Numbered from the stretch's first letter, positions 1-5,653 are shown. The stretch: DNA of 5,653 nucleotides from JBGYPP01 sp041838515 (GCA_041838515.1 JBGYPP010000053.1:1-5653), one strand, 5' to 3'. Program-made: numbers and translations. The notes: generated by a model not told the origin, from the sequence alone.

Positions 1-546
1 CGTGTGATAGCGGGCATAGCCAGAAGCATGCCGTTAAAGGCGCCGGCGGGGCTGGATACCAGGCCCACCTCGGACAGAATTAAGGAAACCCTGTTTAATA
101 TACTGCAAAATCAAATTCCCGGGGCAGTGGTTCTGGATCTCTTTGCCGGCAGCGGCGCCCTGGGCATAGAGTCTCTCAGCCGGGGGGCCAAGCTGGCCTT
201 TTTTGTGGACTCAGCCCCGGCGGCCTGCCAGTGTATAGAGGCCAATCTGCGTTTTACCAAAATGGACGGCCGGGCCAGAATCTTCCGTCAGGATGCCGGA
301 GCGGCAGTTTATTCCCTGCCCCCCGAGCATATAGACATCGTATTCCTGGACCCTCCCTATGGGCAGGGGCTGGAGCGGCGGGCATTAGAGGCTCTGGCCG
401 GCTCCAATGCCATAGACGGCGAGAGCATATTGGTCATAGAGGCCGGCATAAAGGACGACCTCTCCTATGTGGAATCCCTGGGATATACCGTCTACAGGGA
501 GAAACTGTACAAGAAATCCAAACATTTGTTTTTACGCAAGGCCTAA
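1..546 (+). CDS. rsmD: 16S rRNA (guanine(966)-N(2))-methyltransferase RsmD, 5' end just outside window
   Basis: Methylates the exocyclic N2 of a guanine in the 16S rRNA of the small ribosomal subunit (G966 in E. coli numbering), using S-adenosylmethionine. Seen: the family N-terminal block RPTSDRIKETLFNIL (nt 61-105), the SAM-binding loop DLFAGSGALGIE (nt 136-171), and the catalytic DPPY tetrad of N-directed methyltransferases (nt 349-360). The C-terminal LYKKSKHLFLRK fits the family. The frame is open from base 1 (R-V-I-A-G), and relatives commonly begin MRVI, so I infer that the true ATG lies directly upstream of the window. The GTG at nt 4 is a possible but less likely start. About 181 residues are visible, close to the usual family length. 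It is followed 24 bases later by coaD, a common pairing in many bacteria. Assignment is firm; the exact start is not. Confidence 0.95.
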   Translation, partial: RVIAGIARSMPLKAPAGLDTRPTSDRIKETLFNILQNQIPGAVVLDLFAGSGALGIESLSRGAKLAFFVDSAPAACQCIEANLRFTKMDGRARIFRQDAGAAVYSLPPEHIDIVFLDPPYGQGLERRALEALAGSNAIDGESILVIEAGIKDDLSYVESLGYTVYREKLYKKSKHLFLRKA

Positions 547-560
547 TCTCGCAGCGAGGT

Positions 561-566
561 GGAGGA
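561..566 (+). promoter_or_regulatory. Ribosome binding site of coaD
   Basis: GGAGGA lies 4 bases before the ATG at 571. It decides the start: the in-frame GTG at 559 would add four residues (MEDS) and has no comparable upstream site, while starting at 571 gives the family-typical MKKAVYPGSFDP. Confidence 0.8.
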
Positions 567-570
567 CTCT

Positions 571-1056
571 ATGAAGAAAGCCGTATATCCGGGCAGTTTT
601 GACCCTATGACGCTGGGCCATTTGGATATTATTCGCAGGGCGGCGGATATTTTCGATGTGCTGCATGTAAGCGTATTGGACAACCAAAGCAAAACTCCGT
701 TGTTTTTGGTAGAAGAACGTGTTAAAATATTAAAACAGGCTGTGGAGGATTTGCCCAATGTCCATGTGGACAGCTTCCGGGGCCTGCTTATTGATTATGC
801 AAAGGCCCATGACATCCATGTGGCTGTTCGGGGTTTGCGCGCCATTTCTGATTTTGATTTTGAGCTGCAATTGTCCCAGACCAATTGGATGCTGTCCGGC
901 GGCGGTTTGGACACGATTTTTTTGAATACCAATCTGGAATTTGCCTATCTCAGTTCCACGGCTGTAAAAGAAATAGCCAGCTTCGGTGGGGATATACGCC
1001 GCTGTGTGCCGGATTTTGTGGCAGATATGCTTTACAAAAAATACGGCTTATCCTAG
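571..1056 (+). CDS. coaD: Phosphopantetheine adenylyltransferase (CoaD)
   Basis: Catalyses the penultimate step of coenzyme A synthesis in the cytoplasm: 4'-phosphopantetheine plus ATP gives dephospho-CoA plus pyrophosphate. Seen in the 161-residue product: YPGSFDPMTLGH at residues 6-17, containing the nucleotidyltransferase T/HxGH motif (T14-H17); VRGLRAISDFDFE at 86-98, with the conserved RGLR; and LSSTAVKEIASFGGD at 127-141, matching the family ISSxxVKE signature. Length is normal for bacterial CoaD (about 160). Known CoaD enzymes are hexameric. The gene sits between rsmD (24-base gap) and a coiled-coil gene (22-base gap), so co-transcription is likely. Its composition differs from its neighbours: by hand count about 48% GC over nt 601-1020, and isoleucine is mostly ATT (6 of 10) rather than ATA. 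No broken or missing motif was seen. Confidence 0.97.
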   Translation: MKKAVYPGSFDPMTLGHLDIIRRAADIFDVLHVSVLDNQSKTPLFLVEERVKILKQAVEDLPNVHVDSFRGLLIDYAKAHDIHVAVRGLRAISDFDFELQLSQTNWMLSGGGLDTIFLNTNLEFAYLSSTAVKEIASFGGDIRRCVPDFVADMLYKKYGLS

Positions 1057-1062
1057 AGCTGC

Positions 1063-1070
1063 AGAGGAGA
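1063..1070 (+). promoter_or_regulatory. Ribosome binding site of the coiled-coil gene
   Basis: AGAGGAGA stands 8 bases before the ATG at 1079. This supports starting there rather than at the in-frame ATG at 986, which lies deep inside coaD and would force a long overlap coding for unrelated residues. Confidence 0.75.
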
Positions 1071-1078
1071 ATTTGCCT

Positions 1079-1645
1079 ATGAGTACAAAAATCGAACTGG
1101 GATTGGAGGAACTGAGGGATTATCTGGAAAGATGCCCCAATGTGCCCTTTTCCAAACGCTTGATATCCGTAGATAAGGAGGAGATTTTTGAGTTCTTGGA
1201 TCAGTTGCTCAAAGTCATCCCCAGTGAGATAACAGAGTACCGCAAGCTGCTGGAACAAAGAGCCAATATACTGGAAGAGGCTCAGAAGCGCGCCCAATCC
1301 ATAGTGGAGTCCGCCTCCGCCCAGACCAACGAGCTGATCAACGAGCATTCCATTATGCAGCACGCCCATTCCGAGGCGGAGCAAATCATCTCCATGGCCG
1401 TAAAAAAAGGCAAGGATACTCTGGACGAGGCTGTGATAGAGGCCAACCAGATGCGCCAGGCCTCTGTGAATTATACGGACAATTTGATGGCTTATATGGA
1501 AAATTTGACCTCCGAGTGCATAAAGAGCATCACCTCTCAATATGAGAATAATTTGAAAGCCTGGCAGCATTATCACGAAAAAATAAAGGCCGACCGTCTG
1601 CAATTAAAACCCGCCGATCCTGCGGCGGAAAGGCAGGAGGGCTGA
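1079..1645 (+). CDS. Coiled-coil protein resembling V-/F-type ATPase peripheral stalk or DivIVA-like subunits (function unknown)
   Basis: Predicted soluble protein of 188 residues with no signal peptide or membrane segment. Seen: an N-terminal segment with PFSKRLISVDKEEIFEFLDQL (residues 23-43, split here as PFSKRLISVDKEE plus IFEFLDQL), then a long charged helix from about 48 to 175, rich in Glu, Lys, Gln and Ala, with hydrophobic residues spaced as in coiled coils (for example EEAQKRAQSIVESA, 66-79). A short Pro/Ala tail follows. Clostridia and relatives commonly carry a protein of this type next to coaD. Databases often label it 'ATPase' or V-type ATPase subunit H-like, because such helices resemble stalk subunits and DivIVA. 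I infer a scaffold or structural role rather than an enzymatic one, since no nucleotide-binding motif is visible. It is not part of an ATP synthase operon here. Being a real gene is well supported by its position, ribosome binding site and composition; its function is not known. Confidence 0.85.
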   Translation: MSTKIELGLEELRDYLERCPNVPFSKRLISVDKEEIFEFLDQLLKVIPSEITEYRKLLEQRANILEEAQKRAQSIVESASAQTNELINEHSIMQHAHSEAEQIISMAVKKGKDTLDEAVIEANQMRQASVNYTDNLMAYMENLTSECIKSITSQYENNLKAWQHYHEKIKADRLQLKPADPAAERQEG

Positions 1646-1680
1646 TGGGGTTATGCCCCCTTGGATAGGCGCATAAAATC

Positions 1681-1705
1681 TGGGGCCGCACTCCGTGCGG
1701 CCTCA
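1681..1705 (+). other. GC-rich hairpin in the only large intergenic gap (possible weak terminator or leader structure)
   Basis: GGCCGCAC (1684-1691) and GTGCGGCC (1695-1702) are perfect inverted repeats around a 3-base TCC loop. The stem extends to 11 pairs (1681-1691 with 1695-1705), one of them G-U. No T-run follows on the + strand (AGTTGTGATG), so it is not a canonical intrinsic terminator. It ends 9 bases before the ribosome binding site of the pseudouridine synthase gene. Read on the minus strand, a TTTT follows, but no minus-strand gene would use it. The rest of the 79-base gap (1646-1724) holds a weaker GGGG/CCCC inverted repeat (1647-1659) and a -10-like TAAAAT (1674-1679) with no convincing -35 box. 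Confidence 0.55.
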
Positions 1706-1714
1706 AGTTGTGAT

Positions 1715-1720
1715 GGGAGG
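1715..1720 (+). promoter_or_regulatory. Ribosome binding site of the RsuA-type gene
   Basis: GGGAGG lies 4 bases before the ATG at 1725. It supports this start over the in-frame GTG at 1695, which would lie inside the hairpin stem and add ten residues unlike the family N terminus. Confidence 0.75.
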
Positions 1721-1724
1721 CCAA

Positions 1725-2444
1725 ATGCGTTTGGATAAATATCTGTCTGAGGCCAATATGGGCAGCCGCAGCCAAATCCGAGAGTGGGCGCGCAAGGGCC
1801 GCCTGCGTGTCAATGGCCGGCCCTGCCTGGATCCCTCCACCCATATCCGGCCGGGGGAGGACTCCATACTCTGCGGGGGCGAACCGGTTTCCTGGATGCA
1901 AGCTCCCGGAGGATATATGCTGCACAAGCCAGCCGGATATGTTTCCGCGCGTAAGGACAGGGAACATCCCGCTGTATTCGATCTTCTGCCCCCAAAACTG
2001 CCGGCATCCTACTCCATAGCCGGCCGTTTGGACAAGGACAGCACCGGCCTCTTGCTGATACTTAACCATGGGGTTTTGATCCACAGGCTCTTATCCCCCA
2101 AATACCATGTGTGGAAAACCTATGAGGCCAAAACCGGACAGGACTGGACTTTGGAACAGCTGCAGGCTCTGGAGGCGGGCGTGGACATAGGGGAGGAGAA
2201 GCCCACTCTGCCGGCCCGAACCAGGGAGATCCGCCGGGGCTTGTTGGAATTGTCCATAAGGGAGGGGCAATTCCACCAGGTAAAGCGCATGCTGCGTTCT
2301 GTGGGACAGGAATGTCTGGGCTTGCACCGCAGGGCTTATGGCCCTCTGGTATTGGATGAGGATCTGGAGCCGGGGGCATACAGATGCCTAAGAACAGAGG
2401 AGTTGGCCGCCTTGATGGAGGCGGTGGGACTGGGAGAGGAGTGA
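1725..2444 (+). CDS. RsuA/YtzG-type 16S rRNA pseudouridine synthase
   Basis: Isomerises a uridine of ribosomal RNA to pseudouridine; by family (RsuA/RluB/E/F) and overall form the likely target is the 16S position equivalent to U516. Seen in 239 residues: an S4 RNA-binding domain at about 1-55 (MRLDKYLSEANMGSRSQIRE, then KGRLRVNG); the block HKPAGYVSARKDREHPAVFDLLP (67-89, seen as HKPAGYVSARKD plus REHPAVFDLLP); the catalytic loop AGRLDKDSTGLLL (99-111) with the expected nucleophile Asp103; KTYEA (131-135); and EGQFHQVKRMLRSVG (180-194). Length matches B. subtilis YtzG-like proteins. Oddity: the usual TNDG or TDDG after the catalytic loop reads LNHG (113-116), placing a His where Asp is common. 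It lies downstream of the intergenic hairpin and 3 bases before the HAD gene, with which it is probably translationally coupled. Choice between RsuA and another family member rests on similarity by eye, so no gene symbol is given. Confidence 0.9.
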   Translation: MRLDKYLSEANMGSRSQIREWARKGRLRVNGRPCLDPSTHIRPGEDSILCGGEPVSWMQAPGGYMLHKPAGYVSARKDREHPAVFDLLPPKLPASYSIAGRLDKDSTGLLLILNHGVLIHRLLSPKYHVWKTYEAKTGQDWTLEQLQALEAGVDIGEEKPTLPARTREIRRGLLELSIREGQFHQVKRMLRSVGQECLGLHRRAYGPLVLDEDLEPGAYRCLRTEELAALMEAVGLGEE

Positions 2445-2447
2445 GAA

Positions 2448-3104
2448 ATGCACCCTATGCTCAAGGGCAGAAAAGCCCTGTTGTTTGATTTGGACGGCAC
2501 GCTGGTGGATTCCATGTGGATGTGGAAGGATATAGATCAGGAATACCTGGCCCAATTCGGACACAGCCTGCCGGATACGCTGCAGGAGGAAATCAGCGGC
2601 ATGAGCTTTACGGAAACCGCCGTCTATTTCAAACAAAAGTTTGATATCCCGGACAGTTTGAGGGAGATACAGGACAGCTGGAACCGCATGGCCATGGAGA
2701 AATACCGGAGCCAGGTCCCGCTGAAGCCGGGCTGCCGCGTCTTTCTGGACTGGGCCAAGGGCCAGGGTCTGCCCATGGCCATAGGCACCAGCAATTCCCG
2801 GGAGCTGAGCATGGCAGTATTGGAGGCCCATGGCCTGGAGTCCTATTTTGGCGCTCTGATCACCAGCTGTGATGTCAAAGCCGGCAAGCCTGCGCCGGAT
2901 GTATATCTGGCCTGTGCGCAGGCCTTGGGTGCAGAACCCGCTGACTGTCTGGTCTTTGAGGATATCATGCAGGGCATAGAGGCGGCCAGGGCCGCCCGGA
3001 TGAGGGTTTGCGCTGTGGCAGATCCCTTTTCCGCAGCCGCCTGGGAAGAAAAAAAACAGCTGTCAGATTACTGGATAGAGGATTACAGGGAATTGTTTGT
3101 TTGA
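2448..3104 (+). CDS. HAD-superfamily hydrolase, beta-phosphoglucomutase-like (subfamily IA)
   Basis: Predicted cytoplasmic Mg-dependent phosphatase or phosphomutase of 218 residues; the substrate cannot be read from sequence. Seen: motif I DLDGTLVDS with nucleophile Asp14 and acid/base Asp16; a helical cap domain at about 20-90, inserted just after motif I as in the beta-PGM/phosphoglycolate phosphatase type; motif II GTSNS (113-117); motif III lysine in CDVKAGKPAPDVY (141-153); and motif IV VFEDIMQGIEAA (169-180) with the Mg-binding Glu171-Asp172. All catalytic residues are present. The ribosome binding site AGAGGAG (2435-2441) lies inside the end of the preceding gene, 6 bases before this ATG; the ATG at 2457 is a weaker alternative. 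An A8 run at 3049-3056 lies near the 3' end and is phased as a possible -1 slippery site. The next gene, ygiQ, starts 29 bases after the stop. Confidence 0.92.
   Translation: MHPMLKGRKALLFDLDGTLVDSMWMWKDIDQEYLAQFGHSLPDTLQEEISGMSFTETAVYFKQKFDIPDSLREIQDSWNRMAMEKYRSQVPLKPGCRVFLDWAKGQGLPMAIGTSNSRELSMAVLEAHGLESYFGALITSCDVKAGKPAPDVYLACAQALGAEPADCLVFEDIMQGIEAARAARMRVCAVADPFSAAAWEEKKQLSDYWIEDYRELFV
3049..3056 (+). other. A8 homopolymer run phased as a potential -1 slippery heptamer
   Basis: Within the HAD gene the codons read GAA GAA AAA AAA CAG, so the last A of the second GAA plus the two Lys codons form A AAA AAA in the phase required for -1 slippage. A -1 shift here enters a frame with no stop until 5074, the end of ygiQ. 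No strong downstream stem was found by eye, so activity is unproven. Confidence 0.3.
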
Positions 3105-3120
3105 CGAGGCATGCAAAGGC

Positions 3121-3127
3121 AAGGAGG
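3121..3127 (+). promoter_or_regulatory. Ribosome binding site deciding the GTG start of ygiQ
   Basis: AAGGAGG, a near-perfect Shine-Dalgarno sequence, lies 6 bases before GTG at 3134. The protein from that GTG begins (M/V)DFLPVSREDM, matching the usual YgiQ N terminus. The in-frame ATG at 3008 would add 42 residues overlapping the HAD gene. Confidence 0.85.
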
Positions 3128-3133
3128 ACAGCT

Positions 3134-5074
3134 GTGGATTTTTTGCCCGTATCCAGGGAGGATATGCGAGAGCGCCATATAGAGCAACTGGATTTTGTCT
3201 ATGTCATAGGCGATGCCTATGTGGACCATCCCTCCTTTGGGCCGGCCATCATCAGCCGCAGCCTGGAGGCCCAGGGATACACCGTAGGCATCATCTCCCA
3301 GCCGGATTGGCATGATCCCGCACAGGCTCTTGCCCTGGGGAGGCCCCGGCTGGCTTTTTTGCTGTCCTCCGGCAATATGGACAGCATGGTCAACCACTAT
3401 TATGTGTCCAAAAAACGACGGGAGGCAGATGCGTATACTCCGGGAGGCGCCATAGGCCGCAGGCCGGATTACGCCATTAAGGCCTACGGCCAGTGGATAC
3501 GCAGGGCCTGCCCGGATGCCGTTATCATCGCCGGCGGCATAGAGGCCAGCCTGCGGCGCCTGGCGCATTACGACTACTGGTCGGACCGCTTCCTTCCCTC
3601 CCTGCTGATAGAGGGCAGTTTGGATATGATATCCTATGGCATGGGGGAAAAGACCATAGTGGAAATAGCCCAGGCCCTGGACTCCGGCCTGGACATCCAG
3701 CATATACAATTCCTGGCCGGCACGGTATTCGCCACCCGGGATCTTTCCTCCATAGACCGCCCGCTGCTGTTGCCCGGCTACGCGCAAATGCAAAGGGATA
3801 AGAGGCTCTACGCCCAGAGTTTTTTACAGCAACAGGAACAGATGAACCCCATCCTCGGCCGGCCTCTGGCAGAGGAATATCCGGATGGGCGTTTCGTAGT
3901 GGTCATGCCTCCGCCGCCCCCTCTGAGCACACAAGAGATGGATGCCATATACAGGCTGCCCTTTACCCGCCGCTTGCATCCGGCTCAGGAGGCCATAGGG
4001 CCGGTGCCGGCCACGGCGGAAATACAATTCTCCCTAATCAGCAACAGGGGCTGTTTTGGCGCCTGTAATTTCTGCGCTCTAACCTTTCACCAAGGCCGCA
4101 CCATACAGAGCCGCAGTCATGACTCATTGCTGGAGGAGGCCGTCCTGCTCACACGGGATAGGGATTTCAAAGGATATATACACGATGTGGGCGGACCCAC
4201 AGCCAACTTCCGCAAACCCTCTTGCAGACGGCAACTGGAGCATGGCGTATGCCCAAAGAAGCAATGCCTGCACCCCAAGCCCTGCGGCAATCTCGAGGTG
4301 GATCACGAGGACTACAGGCAGTTATTGAGCAAAATGCGCCGCCTGCCCGGAGTCAAAAAGGTGTTTATACGTTCCGGCATACGTTATGATTACCTGTTGG
4401 AGGACAAAAATACGGCTTTTTTTAACGATTTGGTGGAGCATCATATCAGCGGACAATTGAAAGTGGCTCCAGAACATATCTCTGATACCGTGCTGGAGAA
4501 AATGGGCAAGCCCAGCCGCGCAGTATACGATAGATTTTGCCAAAAATATAAAAAAATAAACGAAAAACTAGGAAAGAAACAGTTTTTAGTTCCCTATTTG
4601 ATGTCCTCCCATCCGGGCAGCGGTTTGTCCGAGGCCATAGCGCTGGCGGAATATCTTCGGGATATAGGCTATACGCCCCAGCAGGTCCAGGATTTTTACC
4701 CCACACCCTCTACCATGTCCACGGTGATGTATTACACCGGCCTGGATCCGCGCACCATGGAGAGCGTATATGTCTGCAAAAATCCCCATGAGAAGGCCAT
4801 GCAAAGAGCGCTGATCCAATACAAAATCCCAAAAAATTATGCCCTGGTGCGAGAGGCTTTGCAAAAGGCGGGCAGGGAGGATTTAATAGGATACGGGCCC
4901 AAATGCCTTATCCGTCCACCCGGCGGCAGGACAAATATTCCAGGCCCACCCACTGCGGAAAGAAGGGATAATAAAGCCTCTCCCCAAACCCCAATTGGTA
5001 GAGGAATGGCAGATAAGCCTGCAAAAAAGAAGAAAACCATACGCAATATACACAAGAAAAAGGGGGCAAAATGA
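3134..5074 (+). CDS. ygiQ: YgiQ-family radical SAM protein
   Basis: Predicted 646-residue cytoplasmic iron-sulfur enzyme of the YgiQ family; its reaction is not established. Domains seen: an N-terminal YgiQ region (about 1-290) with LDFVYVIGDAYVDHPSFGPA (19-38), GGIEASLRR (134-142) and HYDYWSD (145-151); a radical SAM core with the CxxxCxxC cluster motif GCFGACNFC (Cys307, Cys311, Cys314) that binds [4Fe-4S] and SAM; and four further cysteines (364, 373, 378, 384) in the SC...C...QC...PC block, which recurs in this family. The C-terminal part has VAPEHISDTVLEKMGKPS and DFYPTPSTMSTVMYYTGLDP (about 521-540), typical of the family's DUF3362-type end. The last 45 or so residues are Pro/Gly-rich, then Lys-rich, and probably disordered. 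The start is GTG, chosen for its strong ribosome binding site and family N terminus. The stop overlaps the next start (ATGA). Isoleucine is mostly ATA (24 of 41 by hand count). Confidence 0.93.
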   Translation: MDFLPVSREDMRERHIEQLDFVYVIGDAYVDHPSFGPAIISRSLEAQGYTVGIISQPDWHDPAQALALGRPRLAFLLSSGNMDSMVNHYYVSKKRREADAYTPGGAIGRRPDYAIKAYGQWIRRACPDAVIIAGGIEASLRRLAHYDYWSDRFLPSLLIEGSLDMISYGMGEKTIVEIAQALDSGLDIQHIQFLAGTVFATRDLSSIDRPLLLPGYAQMQRDKRLYAQSFLQQQEQMNPILGRPLAEEYPDGRFVVVMPPPPPLSTQEMDAIYRLPFTRRLHPAQEAIGPVPATAEIQFSLISNRGCFGACNFCALTFHQGRTIQSRSHDSLLEEAVLLTRDRDFKGYIHDVGGPTANFRKPSCRRQLEHGVCPKKQCLHPKPCGNLEVDHEDYRQLLSKMRRLPGVKKVFIRSGIRYDYLLEDKNTAFFNDLVEHHISGQLKVAPEHISDTVLEKMGKPSRAVYDRFCQKYKKINEKLGKKQFLVPYLMSSHPGSGLSEAIALAEYLRDIGYTPQQVQDFYPTPSTMSTVMYYTGLDPRTMESVYVCKNPHEKAMQRALIQYKIPKNYALVREALQKAGREDLIGYGPKCLIRPPGGRTNIPGPPTAERRDNKASPQTPIGRGMADKPAKKKKTIRNIHKKKGAK

Positions 5075-5653
5075 GAAAAAGCCAGGCCAGGCGCATATCC
5101 ATATTCACCGGAGCTTCCTCCGGACTGGGCAGGGAATTTGCCCGTCAATGGGATGACATACTGCCCGACACTATTGAATTTTGGCTGCTGGGAAGAAATA
5201 AGGAAAGACTGGAGGAAACAGCCTCCGGCCTGAAACACCGCTGCCGCATCTTCCCCATAGATATGCAAAAAGACGAGGACATGCAGGCTTTTTCCCGGCA
5301 ATTGCACAGCGAAAACCCCCGCATAGTCCTGCTGGTCAACGCCGCCGGCTATGGCCGCATGGGCCGCTTTTCCCAGGTGGATTTGTCGGAACAGTTGGGC
5401 CAGATACGCACCAATTGCGAGGCTTTAAGTCATATGAGCGGCCTGTGCCTGCCCTATATGGGGCGGGGAAGCCGCATACTGCAGCTGGCCTCGGCAGCGG
5501 CCTTTCTGCCACAGCCGGGTTTTGCTATCTATGCCGCCACCAAGGCATATGTGCTTCATTTTTCCCAGGCGCTAGCCCGGGAACTGGCACCTAAGGGCAT
5601 AGGCCTATGCTGTGTCTGCCCCGGCCCGGTAGACACAGCATTTTTCTCCATAG
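5071..5653 (+). CDS. Short-chain dehydrogenase/reductase (SDR), 3' end outside window
   Basis: Predicted NAD(P)-dependent oxidoreductase of the classical SDR family; substrate unknown. The first 194 residues are visible and the frame is open to the window end. Seen: cofactor-binding TGASSGLG at residues 13-20 (TGxxxGxG), a GRN motif at 41-43 after the second strand, NAAG at 90-93, and a full catalytic set: Asn115, Ser141, Tyr154 and Lys158 (IYAATKAY contains the YxxxK). PGPVDTAFF follows at 184-192. About 60 residues of a typical 250-residue SDR would lie beyond the window. Gly42-region Arg/Asn after the Rossmann strand 2 would suit NADP rather than NAD, but this is only inference. The ATG overlaps the ygiQ stop by 4 bases and has AAGGGGG (5060-5066) 4 bases upstream, so translational coupling with ygiQ is likely. 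Isoleucine is mostly ATA (9 of 12). Confidence 0.92.
   Translation, partial: MRKSQARRISIFTGASSGLGREFARQWDDILPDTIEFWLLGRNKERLEETASGLKHRCRIFPIDMQKDEDMQAFSRQLHSENPRIVLLVNAAGYGRMGRFSQVDLSEQLGQIRTNCEALSHMSGLCLPYMGRGSRILQLASAAAFLPQPGFAIYAATKAYVLHFSQALARELAPKGIGLCCVCPGPVDTAFFSI

Noticed and set aside
548..558. CTCG-CAG-CGAG mini hairpin between rsmD and coaD
   Set aside because: Only four pairs and no T-run; expected by chance, and the genes are likely co-transcribed.
917..923. Seven-T run in coaD as a possible terminator or slippage site
   Set aside because: No GC-rich stem directly upstream, and it encodes conserved-type residues in an intact frame.
950..1603. Minus-strand open frame of 217 codons opposite coaD and the coiled-coil gene
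   Set aside because: Hydrophobic-looking translation is the antisense of charged coiled-coil codons; no ribosome binding site or family resemblance was seen and it crosses two real genes.
1651..1679. Possible promoter: TTATGC (1651-1656), 17 bases, TAAAAT (1674-1679)
   Set aside because: The -10 is reasonable but the -35 matches the TTGACA consensus at only two positions, too weak to list as a promoter.
1530..2084. Minus-strand open frame of 184 codons spanning the intergenic hairpin
   Set aside because: It overlaps the ends of two + strand genes, and its translation resembles no family I know.
2442..2450. RsuA-type and HAD genes are in the same frame, separated by one TGA and one codon, suggesting readthrough or TGA reassignment
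   Set aside because: Four genes here end in TGA exactly at family-typical C termini and the HAD gene has its own ribosome binding site, so the standard code and separate proteins fit better; same-frame spacing has a one in three chance.
3008..3133. 42-residue N-terminal extension of YgiQ starting at ATG 3008
   Set aside because: It overlaps the HAD gene by 97 bases, lacks YgiQ similarity, and a strong ribosome binding site precedes GTG 3134. It matters only if the A8 frameshift is real.
3083..3793. Long open frame on the minus strand (236 codons) opposite ygiQ
   Set aside because: It lies wholly across well-supported + strand genes, shows no recognisable motif, and reflects GC-rich codon structure rather than a gene.

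Overview
The window looks like a chromosomal housekeeping segment of a Gram-positive, clostridia-type bacterium (Bacillota). The main reasons are the order rsmD - coaD - short 'ATPase subunit-like' coiled-coil protein, which is typical of that group, strong AGGAGG-like ribosome binding sites, and tight one-strand packing. The DNA is moderately GC-rich, yet ATA is the favourite isoleucine codon in several genes. I cannot name a genus.

Seven genes all read rightward. First comes rsmD (16S rRNA guanine-N2 methyltransferase), probably lacking only its start codon at the window edge. It is followed by coaD (coenzyme A synthesis) and a 188-residue coiled-coil protein of unknown exact role. A 79-base gap, the only sizeable one, carries a perfect GC-rich hairpin. 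After it come an RsuA/YtzG-type 16S pseudouridine synthase, a HAD-superfamily phosphatase of the beta-phosphoglucomutase-like type, a YgiQ-family radical SAM protein starting at GTG, and a short-chain dehydrogenase cut off by the window end. The other gaps are 24, 22, 3 and 29 bases, and the last pair overlaps by 4 bases (ATGA). This suggests one or two transcription units, possibly divided at the hairpin.

Two genes act on the small ribosomal subunit RNA (rsmD, rsuA-type) and one makes a core cofactor (coaD). The rest are enzymes of broad families whose substrates cannot be read from sequence. I see no mobile element, CRISPR array, tRNA/rRNA gene or defence system. The most unusual local feature is an A8 run near the end of the HAD gene. 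It is phased as a -1 slippery heptamer and opens directly into the uninterrupted ygiQ frame. It may be coincidental, but it is testable.
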